Assembly (NCBI GenBank): GCA_029817715.1
Contig: JARUPY010000083.1
Span: 1 to 64,000 of the forward strand
Source of the DNA: Melastoma dodecandrum
Lineage: Eukaryota > Streptophyta > Magnoliopsida > Myrtales > Melastomataceae
Reading direction: 5' to 3'
DNA length: 64,000 nt
A model generated the notes under the pieces. That model made no database searches, had not been told where the DNA came from, and saw only the letters and a program-made list of their open reading frames with translations. The position numbers and the translations under genes are program-made. Positions 1 through 12,100 of this stretch are shown piece after piece (the first letter of the stretch is position 1; each line of letters starts with the position of its first letter).

Positions 1-21
1 TAGCACAATGAGGAACCCCGC

Positions 22-44
22 GCACAACTTACGCAAGGTTGTGC
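22..44. repeat. Dyad symmetry (hairpin-forming) present in each monomer
   Basis: GCACAAC at 22-28 and its reverse complement GTTGTGC at 38-44 flank a 9 bp spacer. Allowing one bulged G (37), the stem extends to 9 pairs with a 4-base loop ACGC. The element recurs once per monomer, so about 380 times in the window. In type D units the spacer changes (CGCAA to CTCAT) while both arms usually stay intact. Some arms are broken, for example near 30,747 and 31,241. Dyads of this kind have been proposed as non-B DNA features of centromeric satellites; any function here is inference. Confidence 0.85.
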
Positions 45-55
45 ATCCCGCATGC

Positions 56-110
56 TCCGAACCTTGGTGCTTCCGAACTTGCATTTTCCGAAGCCTAGAT
101 GATCCCCAAA
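56..110 (+). repeat. Internal 15-16 bp sub-periodicity anchored by TCCGAA
   Basis: TCCGAA occurs at 56-61, 72-77 and 87-92, followed by the related TCCCCAA at 103-109 and TCCCAA at 115-120. The first four are spaced 16, 15 and 16 bp. The bases between anchors also show some likeness (ACCTTGG, ACTTGCA). This suggests part of the monomer grew from a shorter tandem repeat. The pattern is present in A, B and C units. Confidence 0.6.
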
Positions 111-3100
111 TGCTTCCCAAACTATTCAAAATTGGAGTTCTACATGTGACATTCGGGTCCCATTCGTTAGCACAATGAGGAAACCCCGCGCACAACTTAC
201 GCAAGGTTGTGCATCCCGCATGCTCCGAACCTTGGTGCTTCCGAACTTGCATTTTCCGAAGCCTAGATGATCCCCAAATGCTTCCCAAACTATTCAAAAT
301 TGGAGTTCTACATGTGACATTCGGGTCCCATTCGTTAGCACAATGAGGAACCCCGCGCACAACTTACGCAAGGTTGTGCATCCCGCATGCTCCGAACCTT
401 GGTGCTTCCGAACTTGCATTTTCCGAAGCCTAGATGATCCCCAAATGCTTCCCAAACTATTCAAAATTGGAGTTCTACATGTGACATTCGGGTCCCATTC
501 GTTAGCACAATGAGGAACCCCGCGCACAACTTACGCAAGGTTGTGCATCCCGCATGCTCCGAACCTTGGTGCTTCCGAACTTGCATTTTCCGAAGCCTAG
601 ATGATCCCCAAATGCTTCCCAAACTATTCAAAATTGGAGTTCTACATGTGACATTCGGGTCCCATTCGTTAGCACAATGAGGAACCCCGCGCACAACTTA
701 CGCAAGGTTGTGCATCCCGCATGCTCCGAACCTTGGTGCTTCCGAACTTGCATTTTCCGAAGCCTAGATGATCCCCAAATGCTTCCCAAACTATTCAAAA
801 TTGGAGTTCTACATGTGACATTCGGGTCCCATTCGTTAGCACAATGAGGAACCCCGCGCACAACTTACGCAAGGTTGTGCATCCCGCATGCTCCGAACCT
901 TGGTGCTTCCGAACTTGCATTTTCCGAAGCCTAGATGATCCCCAAATGCTTCCCAAACTATTCAAAATTGGAGTTCTACATGTGACATTCGGGTCCCATT
1001 CGTTAGCACAATGAGGAAACCCCGCGCACAACTTACGCAAGGTTGTGCATCCCGCATGCTCCGAACCTTGGTGCTTCCGAACTTGCATTTTCCGAAGCCT
1101 AGATGATCCCCAAATGCTTCCCAAACTATTCAAAATTGGAGTTCTACATGTGACATTCGGGTCCCATTCGTTAGCACAATGAGGAACCCCGCGCACAACT
1201 TACGCAAGGTTGTGCATCCCGCATGCTCCGAACCTTGGTGCTTCCGAACTTGCATTTTCCGAAGCCTAGATGATCCCCAAATGCTTCCCAAACTATTCAA
1301 AATTGGAGTTCTACATGTGACATTCGGGTCCCATTCGTTAGCACAATGAGGAACCCCGCGCACAACTTACGCAAGGTTGTGCATCCCGCATGCTCCGAAC
1401 CTTGGTGCTTCCGAACTTGCATTTTCCGAAGCCTAGATGATCCCCAAATGCTTCCCAAACTATTCAAAATTGGAGTTCTACATGTGACATTCGGGTCCCA
1501 TTCGTTAGCACAATGAGGAACCCCGCGCACAACTTACGCAAGGTTGTGCATCCCGCATGCTCCGAACCTTGGTGCTTCCGAACTTGCATTTTCCGAAGCC
1601 TAGATGATCCCCAAATGCTTCCCAAACTATTCAAAATTGGAGTTCTACATGTGACATTCGGGTCCCATTCGTTAGCACAATGAGGAACCCCGCGCACAAC
1701 TTACGCAAGGTTGTGCATCCCGCATGCTCCGAACCTTGGTGCTTCCGAACTTGCATTTTCCGAAGCCTAGATGATCCCCAAATGCTTCCCAAACTATTCA
1801 AAATTGGAGTTCTACATGTGACATTCGGGTCCCATTCGTTAGCACAATGAGGAACCCCGCGCACAACTTACGCAAGGTTGTGCATCCCGCATGCTCCGAA
1901 CCTTGGTGCTTCCGAACTTGCATTTTCCGAAGCCTAGATGATCCCCAAATGCTTCCCCAAACTATTCAAAATTGGAGTTCTACATGTGACATTCGGGTCC
2001 CATTCGTTAGCACAATGAGGAACCCCGCGCACAACTTACGCAAGGTTGTGCATCCCGCATGCTCCGAACCTTGGTGCTTCCGAACTTGCATTTTCCGAAG
2101 CCTAGATGATCCCCAAATGCTTCCCAAACTATTCAAAATTGGAGTTCTACATGTGACATTCGGGTCCCATTCGTTAGCACAATGAGGAACCCCGCGCACA
2201 ACTTACGCAAGGTTGTGCATCCCGCATGCTCCGAACCTTGGTGCTTCCGAACTTGCATTTTCCGAAGCCTAGATGATCCCCAAATGCTTCCCAAACTATT
2301 CAAAATTGGAGTTCTACATGTGACATTCGGGTCCCATTCGTTAGCACAATGAGGAACCCCGCGCACAACTTACGCAAGGTTGTGCATCCCGCATGCTCCG
2401 AACCTTGGTGCTTCCGAACTTGCATTTTCCGAAGCCTAGATGATCCCCAAATGCTTCCCAAACTATTCAAAATTGGAGTTCTACATGTGACATTCGGGTC
2501 CCATTCGTTAGCACAATGAGGAACCCCGCGCACAACTTACGCAAGGTTGTGCATCCCGCATGCTCCGAACCTTGGTGCTTCCGAACTTGCATTTTCCGAA
2601 GCCTAGATGATCCCCAAATGCTTCCCAAACTATTCAAAATTGGAGTTCTACATGTGACATTCGGGTCCCATTCGTTAGCACAATGAGGAACCCACCCCGC
2701 GCACAACTTACGCAAGGTTGTGCATCCCGCATGCTCCGAACCTTGGTGCTTCCGAACTTGCATTTTCCGAAGCCTAGATGATCCCCAAATGCTTCCCAAA
2801 CTATTCAAAATTGGAGTTCTACATGTGACATTCGGGTCCCATTCGTTAGCACAATGAGGAACCCCGCGCACAACTTACGCAAGGTTGTGCATCCCGCATG
2901 CTCCGAACCTTGGTGCTCCGAACTTGCATTTTCCGAAGCCTAGATGATCCCCAAATGCTTCCCAAACTATTCAAAATTGGAGTTCTACATGTGACATTCG
3001 GGTCCCATTCGTTAGCACAATGAGGAACCCCGCGCACAACTTACGCAAGGTTGTGCATCCCGCATGCTCCGAACCTTGGTGCTTCCGAACTTGCATTTTC

Positions 3101-6100
3101 CGAAGCCTAGATGATCCCCAAATGCTTCCCAAACTATTCAAAATTGGAGTTCTACATGTGACATTCGGGTCCCATTCGTTAGCACAATGAGGAACCCCGC
3201 GCACAACTTACGCAAGGTTGTGCATCCCGCATGCTCCGAACCTTGGTGCTTCCGAACTTGCATTTTCCGAAGCCTAGATGATCCCCAAATGCTTCCCAAA
3301 CTATTCAAAATTGGAGTTCTACATGTGACATTCGGGTCCCATTCGTTAGCACAATGAGGAACCCCGCGCACAACTTACGCAAGGTTGTGCATCCCGCATG
3401 CTCCGAACCTTGGTGCTTCCGAACTTGCATTTTCCGAAGCCTAGATGATCCCCAAATGCTTCCCAAACTATTCAAAATTGGAGTTCTACATGTGACATTC
3501 GGGTCCCATTCGTTAGCACAATGAGGAACCCCGCGCACAACTTACGCAAGGTTGTGCATCCCGCATGCTCCGAACCTTGGTGCTTCCGAACTTGCATTTT
3601 CCGAAGCCTAGATGATCCCCAAATGCTTCCCAAACTATTCAAAATTGGAGTTCTACATGTGACATTCGGGTCCCATTCGTTAGCACAATGAGGAACCCCG
3701 CGCACAACTTACGCAAGGTTGTGCATCCCGCATGCTCCGAACCTTGGTGCTTCCGAACTTGCATTTTCCGAAGCCTAGATGATCCCCAAATGCTTCCCAA
3801 ACTATTCAAAATTGGAGTTCTACATGTGACATTCGGGTCCCATTCGTTAGCACAATGAGGAACCCCGCGCACAACTTACGCAAGGTTGTGCATCCCGCAT
3901 GCTCCGAACCTTGGTGCTTCCGAACTTGCATTTTCCGAAGCCTAGATGATCCCCAAATGCTTCCCAAACTATTCAAAATTGGAGTTCTACATGTGACATT
4001 CGGGTCCCATTCGTTAGCACAATGAGGAACCCCGCGCACAACTTACGCAAGGTTGTGCATCCCGCATGCTCCGAACCTTGGTGCTTCCGAACTTGCATTT
4101 TCCGAAGCCTAGATGATCCCCAAATGCTTCCCAAACTATTCAAAATTGGAGTTCTACATGTGACATTCGGGTCCCATTCGTTAGCACAATGAGGAACCCC
4201 GCGCACAACTTACGCAAGGTTGTGCATCCCGCATGCTCCGAACCTTGGTGCTTCCGAACTTGCATTTTCCGAAGCCTAGATGATCCCCAAATGCTTCCCA
4301 AACTATTCAAAATTGGAGTTCTACATGTGACATTCGGGTCCCATTCGTTAGCACAATGAGGAACCCCGCGCACAACTTACGCAAGGTTGTGCATCCCGCA
4401 TGCTCCGAACCTTGGTGCTTCCGAACTTGCATTTTCCGAAGCCTAGATGATCCCCAAATGCTTCCCAAACTATTCAAAATTGGAGTTCTACATGTGACAT
4501 TCGGGTCCCATTCGTTAGCACAATGAGGAACCCCGCGCACAACTTACGCAAGGTTGTGCATCCCGCATGCTCCGAACCTTGGTGCTTCCGAACTTGCATT
4601 TTCCGAAGCCTAGATGATCCCCAAATGCTTCCCAAACTATTCAAAATTGGAGTTCTACATGTGACATTCGGGTCCCATTCGTTAGCACAATGAGGAACCC
4701 CGCGCACAACTTACGCAAGGTTGTGCATCCCGCATGCTCCGAACCTTGGTGCTTCCGAACTTGCATTTTCCGAAGCCTAGATGATCCCCAAATGCTTCCC
4801 AAACTATTCAAAATTGGAGTTCTACATGTGACATTCGGGTCCCATTCGTTAGCACAATGAGGAACCCCGCGCACAACTTACGCAAGGTTGTGCATCCCGC
4901 ATGCTCCGAACCTTGGTGCTTCCGAACTTGCATTTTCCGAAGCCTAGATGATCCCCAAATGCTTCCCAAACTATTCAAAATTGGAGTTCTACATGTGACA
5001 TTCGGGTCCCATTCGTTAGCACAATGAGGAACCCCGCGCACAACTTACGCAAGGTTGTGCATCCCGCATGCTCCGAACCTTGGTGCTTCCGAACTTGCAT
5101 TTTCCGAAGCCTAGATGATCCCCAAATGCTTCCCAAACTATTCAAAATTGGAGTTCTACATGTGACATTCGGGTCCCATTCGTTAGCACAATGAGGAACC
5201 CCGCGCACAACTTACGCAAGGTTGTGCATCCCGCATGCTCCGAACCTTGGTGCTTCCGAACTTGCATTTTCCGAAGCCTAGATGATCCCCAAATGCTTCC
5301 CAAACTATTCAAAATTGGAGTTCTACATGTGACATTCGGGTCCCATTCGTTAGCACAATGAGGAACCCCGCGCACAACTTACGCAAGGTTGTGCATCCCG
5401 CATGCTCCGAACCTTGGTGCTTCCGAACTTGCATTTTCCGAAGCCTAGATGATCCCCAAATGCTTCCCAAACTATTCAAAATTGGAGTTCTACATGTGAC
5501 ATTCGGGTCCCATTCGTTAGCACAATGAGGAACCCCGCGCACAACTTACGCAAGGTTGTGCATCCCGCATGCTCCGAACCTTGGTGCTTCCGAACTTGCA
5601 TTTTCCGAAGCCTAGATGATCCCCAAATGCTTCCCAAACTATTCAAAATTGGAGTTCTACATGTGACATTCGGGTCCCATTCGTTAGCACAATGAGGAAC
5701 CCCGCGCACAACTTACGCAAGGTTGTGCATCCCGCATGCTCCGAACCTTGGTGCTTCCGAACTTGCATTTTCCGAAGCCTAGATGATCCCCAAATGCTTC
5801 CCAAACTATTCAAAATTGGAGTTCTACATGTGACATTCGGGTCCCATTCGTTAGCACAATGAGGAACCCCGCGCACAACTTACGCAAGGTTGTGCATCCC
5901 GCATGCTCCGAACCTTGGTGCTTCCGAACTTGCATTTTCCGAAGCCTAGATGATCCCCAAATGCTTCCCAAACTATTCAAAATTGGAGTTCTACATGTGA
6001 CATTCGGGTCCCATTCGTTAGCACAATGAGGAACCCCGCGCACAACTTACGCAAGGTTGTGCATCCCGCATGCTCCGAACCTTGGTGCTTCCGAACTTGC

Positions 6101-9100
6101 ATTTTCCGAAGCCTAGATGATCCCCAAATGCTTCCCAAACTATTCAAAATTGGAGTTCTACATGTGACATTCGGGTCCCATTCGTTAGCACAATGAGGAA
6201 CCCGCGCACAACTTACGCAAGGTTGTGCATCCCGCATGCTCCGAACCTTGGTGCTTCCGAACTTGCATTTTCCGAAGCCTAGATGATCCCCAAATGCTTC
6301 CCAAACTATTCAAAATTGGAGTTCTACATGTGACATTCGGGTCCCATTCGTTAGCACAATGAGGAACCCCGCGCACAACTTACGCAAGGTTGTGCATCCC
6401 GCATGCTCCGAACCTTGGTGCTTCCGAACTTGCATTTTCCGAAGCCTAGATGATCCCCAAATGCTTCCCAAACTATTCAAAATTGGAGTTCTACATGTGA
6501 CATTCGGGTCCCATTCGTTAGCACAATGAGGAACCCCGCGCACAACTTACGCAAGGTTGTGCATCCCGCATGCTCCGAACCTTGGTGCTTCCGAACTTGC
6601 ATTTTCCGAAGCCTAGATGATCCCCAAATGCTTCCCAAACTATTCAAAATTGGAGTTCTACATGTGACATTCGGGTCCCATTCGTTAGCACAATGAGGAA
6701 CCCCGCGCACAACTTACGCAAGGTTGTGCATCCCGCATGCTCCGAACCTTGGTGCTTCCGAACTTGCATTTTCCGAAGCCTAGATGATCCCCAAATGCTT
6801 CCCAAACTATTCAAAATTGGAGTTCTACATGTGACATTCGGGTCCCATTCGTTAGCACAATGAGGAACCCCGCGCACAACTTACGCAAGGTTGTGCATCC
6901 CGCATGCTCCGAACCTTGGTGCTTCCGAACTTGCATTTTCCGAAGCCTAGATGATCCCCAAATGCTTCCCAAACTATTCAAAATTGGAGTTCTACATGTG
7001 ACATTCGGGTCCCATTCGTTAGCACAATGAGGAACCCCGCGCACAACTTACGCAAGGTTGTGCATCCCGCATGCTCCGAACCTTGGTGCTTCCGAACTTG
7101 CATTTTCCGAAGCCTAGATGATCCCCAAATGCTTCCCAAACTATTCAAAATTGGAGTTCTACATGTGACATTCGGGTCCCATTCGTTAGCACAATGAGGA
7201 ACCCCGCGCACAACTTACGCAAGGTTGTGCATCCCGCATGCTCCGAACCTTGGTGCTTCCGAACTTGCATTTTCCGAAGCCTAGATGATCCCCAAATGCT
7301 TCCCAAACTATTCAAAATTGGAGTTCTACATGTGACATTCGGGTCCCATTCGTTAGCACAATGAGGAACCCCGCGCACAACTTACGCAAGGTTGTGCATC
7401 CCGCATGCTCCGAACCTTGGTGCTTCCGAACTTGCATTTTCCGAAGCCTAGATGATCCCCAAATGCTTCCCAAACTATTCAAAATTGGAGTTCTACATGT
7501 GACATTCGGGTCCCATTCGTTAGCACAATGAGGAACCCCGCGCACAACTTACGCAAGGTTGTGCATCCCGCATGCTCCGAACCTTGGTGCTTCCGAACTT
7601 GCATTTTCCGAAGCCTAGATGATCCCCAAATGCTTCCCAAACTATTCAAAATTGGAGTTCTACATGTGACATTCGGGTCCCATTCGTTAGCACAATGAGG
7701 AACCCCGCGCACAACTTACGCAAGGTTGTGCATCCCGCATGCTCCGAACCTTGGTGCTTCCGAACTTGCATTTTCCGAAGCCTAGATGATCCCCAAATGC
7801 TTCCCAAACTATTCAAAATTGGAGTTCTACATGTGACATTCGGGTCCCATTCGTTAGCACAATGAGGAACCCCGCGCACAACTTACGCAAGGTTGTGCAT
7901 CCCGCATGCTCCGAACCTTGGTGCTTCCGAACTTGCATTTTCCGAAGCCTAGATGATCCCCAAATGCTTCCCAAACTATTCAAAATTGGAGTTCTACATG
8001 TGACATTCGGGTCCCATTCGTTAGCACAATGAGGAACCCCGCGCACAACTTACGCAAGGTTGTGCATCCCGCATGCTCCGAACCTTGGTGCTTCCGAACT
8101 TGCATTTTCCGAAGCCTAGATGATCCCCAAATGCTTCCCAAACTATTCAAAATTGGAGTTCTACATGTGACATTCGGGTCCCATTCGTTAGCACAATGAG
8201 GAACCCCGCGCACAACTTACGCAAGGTTGTGCATCCCGCATGCTCCGAACCTTGGTGCTTCCGAACTTGCATTTTCCGAAGCCTAGATGATCCCCAAATG
8301 CTTCCCAAACTATTCAAAATTGGAGTTCTACATGTGACATTCGGGTCCCATTCGTTAGCACAATGAGGAACCCCGCGCACAACTTACGCAAGGTTGTGCA
8401 TCCCGCATGCTCCGAACCTTGGTGCTTCCGAACTTGCATTTTCCGAAGCCTAGATGATCCCCAAATGCTTCCCAAACTATTCAAAATTGGAGTTCTACAT
8501 GTGACATTCGGGTCCCATTCGTTAGCACAATGAGGAACCCCGCGCCACAACTTACGCAAGGTTGTGCATCCCGCATGCTCCGAACCTTGGTGCTTCCGAA
8601 CTTGCATTTTCCGAAGCCTAGATGATCCCCAAATGCTTCCCAAACTATTCAAAATTGGAGTTCTACATGTGACATTCGGGTCCCATTCGTTAGCACAATG
8701 AGGAACCCCGCGCACAACTTACGCAAGGTTGTGCATCCCGCATGCTCCGAACCTTGGTGCTTCCGAACTTGCATTTTCCGAAGCCTAGATGATCCCCAAA
8801 TGCTTCCCAAACTATTCAAAATTGGAGTTCTACATGTGACATTCGGGTCCCATTCGTTAGCACAATGAGGAACCCCGCGCACAACTTACGCAAGGTTGTG
8901 CATCCCGCATGCTCCGAACCTTGGTGCTTCCGAACTTGCATTTTCCGAAGCCTAGATGATCCCCAAATGCTTCCCAAACTATTCAAAATTGGAGTTCTAC
9001 ATGTGACATTCGGGTCCCATTCGTTAGCACAATGAGGAACCCCCGCGCACAACTTACGCAAGGTTGTGCATCCCGCATGCTCCGAACCTTGGTGCTTCCG

Positions 9101-12100
9101 AACTTGCATTTTCCGAAGCCTAGATGATCCCCAAATGCTTCCCAAACTATTCAAAATTGGAGTTCTACATGTGACATTCGGGTCCCATTCGTTAGCACAA
9201 TGAGGAACCCCGCGCACAACTTACGCAAGGTTGTGCATCCCGCATGCTCCGAACCTTGGTGCTTCCGAACTTGCATTTTCCGAAGCCTAGATGATCCCCA
9301 AATGCTTCCCAAACTATTCAAAATTGGAGTTCTACATGTGACATTCGGGTCCCATTCGTTAGCACAATGAGGAACCCCGCGCACAACTTACGCAAGGTTG
9401 TGCATCCCGCATGCTCCGAACCTTGGTGCTTCCGAACTTGCATTTTCCGAAGCCTAGATGATCCCCAAATGCTTCCCAAACTATTCAAAATTGGAGTTCT
9501 ACATGTGACATTCGGGTCCCATTCGTTAGCACAATGAGGAACCCCGCGCACAACTTACGCAAGGTTGTGCATCCCGCATGCTCCGAACCTTGGTGCTTCC
9601 GAACTTGCATTTTCCGAAGCCTAGATGATCCCCAAATGCTTCCCAAACTATTCAAAATTGGAGTTCTACATGTGACATTCGGGTCCCATTCGTTAGCACA
9701 ATGAGGAACCCCGCGCACAACTTACGCAAGGTTGTGCATCCCGCATGCTCCGAACCTTGGTGCTTCCGAACTTGCATTTTCCGAAGCCTAGATGATCCCC
9801 AAATGCTTCCCAAACTATTCAAAATTGGAGTTCTACATGTGACATTCGGGTCCCATTCGTTAGCACAATGAGGAACCCCGCGCACAACTTACGCAAGGTT
9901 GTGCATCCCGCATGCTCCGAACCTTGGTGCTTCCGAACTTGCATTTTCCGAAGCCTAGATGATCCCCAAATGCTTCCCAAACTATTCAAAATTGGAGTTC
10001 TACATGTGACATTCGGGTCCCATTCGTTAGCACAATGAGGAACCCCGCGCACAACTTACGCAAGGTTGTGCATCCCGCATGCTCCGAACCTTGGTGCTTC
10101 CGAACTTGCATTTTCCGAAGCCTAGATGATCCCCAAATGCTTCCCAAACTATTCAAAATTGGAGTTCTACATGTGACATTCGGGTCCCATTCGTTAGCAC
10201 AATGAGGAACCCCGCGCACAACTTACGCAAGGTTGTGCATCCCGCATGCTCCGAACCTTGGTGCTTCCGAACTTGCATTTTCCGAAGCCTAGATGATCCC
10301 CAAATGCTTCCCAAACTATTCAAAATTGGAGTTCTACATGTGACATTCGGGTCCCATTCGTTAGCACAATGAGGAACCCCGCGCACAACTTACGCAAGGT
10401 TGTGCATCCCGCATGCTCCGAACCTTGGTGCTTCCGAACTTGCATTTTCCGAAGCCTAGATGATCCCCAAATGCTTCCCAAACTATTCAAAATTGGAGTT
10501 CTACATGTGACATTCGGGTCCCATTCGTTAGCACAATGAGGAACCCCGCGCACAACTTACGCAAGGTTGTGCATCCCGCATGCTCCGAACCTTGGTGCTT
10601 CCGAACTTGCATTTTCCGAAGCCTAGATGATCCCCAAATGCTTCCCAAACTATTCAAAATTGGAGTTCTACATGTGACATTCGGGTCCCATTCGTTAGCA
10701 CAATGAGGAACCCCGCGCACAACTTACGCAAGGTTGTGCATCCCGCATGCTCCGAACCTTGGTGCTTCCGAACTTGCATTTTCCGAAGCCTAGATGATCC
10801 CCAAATGCTTCCCAAACTATTCAAAATTGGAGTTCTACATGTGACATTCGGGTCCCATTCGTTAGCACAATGAGGAACCCCGCGCACAACTTACGCAAGG
10901 TTGTGCATCCCGCATGCTCCGAACCTTGGTGCTTCCGAACTTGCATTTTCCGAAGCCTAGATGATCCCCAAATGCTTCCCAAACTATTCAAAATTGGAGT
11001 TCTACATGTGACATTCGGGTCCCATTCGTTAGCACAATGAGGAACCCCGCGCACAACTTACGCAAGGTTGTGCATCCCGCATGCTCCGAACCTTGGTGCT
11101 TCCGAACTTGCATTTTCCGAAGCCTAGATGATCCCCAAATGCTTCCCAAACTATTCAAAATTGGAGTTCTACATGTGACATTCGGGTCCCATTCGTTAGC
11201 ACAATGAGGAACCCCGCGCACAACTTACGCAAGGTTGTGCATCCCGCATGCTCCGAACCTTGGTGCTTCCGAACTTGCATTTTCCGAAGCCTAGATGATC
11301 CCCAAATGCTTCCCAAACTATTCAAAATTGGAGTTCTACATGTGACATTCGGGTCCCATTCGTTAGCACAATGAGGAACCCCGCGCACAACTTACGCAAG
11401 GTTGTGCATCCCGCATGCTCCGAACCTTGGTGCTTCCGAACTTGCATTTTCCGAAGCCTAGATGATCCCCAAATGCTTCCCAAACTATTCAAAATTGGAG
11501 TTCTACATGTGACATTCGGGTCCCATTCGTTAGCACAATGAGGAACCCCGCGCACAACTTACGCAAGGTTGTGCATCCCGCATGCTCCGAACCTTGGTGC
11601 TTCCGAACTTGCATTTTCCGAAGCCTAGATGATCCCCAAATGCTTCCCAAACTATTCAAAATTGGAGTTCTACATGTGACATTCGGGTCCCATTCGTTAG
11701 CACAATGAGGAACCCCGCGCACAACTTACGCAAGGTTGTGCATCCCGCATGCTCCGAACCTTGGTGCTTCCGAACTTGCATTTTCCGAAGCCTAGATGAT
11801 CCCCAAATGCTTCCCAAACTATTCAAAATTGGAGTTCTACATGTGACATTCGGGTCCCATTCGTTAGCACAATGAGGAACCCCGCGCACAACTTACGCAA
11901 GGTTGTGCATCCCGCATGCTCCGAACCTTGGTGCTTCCGAACTTGCATTTTCCGAAGCCTAGATGATCCCCAAATGCTTCCCAAACTATTCAAAATTGGA
12001 GTTCTACATGTGACATTCGGGTCCCATTCGTTAGCACAATGAGGAACCCCGCGCACAACTTACGCAAGGTTGTGCATCCCGCATGCTCCGAACCTTGGTG

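Larger units (their letters stand above)
3..169 (+). repeat. Reference type A monomer (167 bp)
   Basis: I take the unit to start at GCACAATG, which is present in nearly all copies. The next copy starts at 170, giving 167 bp. My hand count is 82 G+C of 167 (about 49%) and 9 CpG sites, which is CpG-rich for a satellite. It contains one GCATGC palindrome, a dyad at 22-44, TCCGAA repeated three times at 15-16 bp spacing, and an A/T-rich stretch around 121-140. The choice of start is arbitrary. The length fits one chromatosome, as in many plant and animal centromeric satellites. Confidence 0.95.
1..9150 (+). repeat. Type A segment carrying indels but no substitutions
   Basis: Eight small length changes break the register: an extra A near 181 and 1,018, an extra C near 1,955, a 4-base insertion near 2,690, a missing T near 2,917, a missing C near 6,202, and an extra C near 8,546 and 9,040. 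Six of the eight lie in or beside the GGAACCCCGCGC tract, and most are homopolymer changes. I see no substitution in the same interval. Residual sequencing error at a poorly polished contig edge is one reading; replication slippage is the other. Confidence 0.85.

Noticed and set aside
22..44. Intrinsic terminator or Helitron end
   Set aside because: The hairpin is not followed by a T-run or by a CTRR end, and it recurs in every monomer.
54..63. RNA polymerase III B-box resemblance on the minus strand (GGTTCGGAGC)
   Set aside because: The critical A after GGTTCG is G, and I find no convincing A-box at the right distance or T-run terminator.
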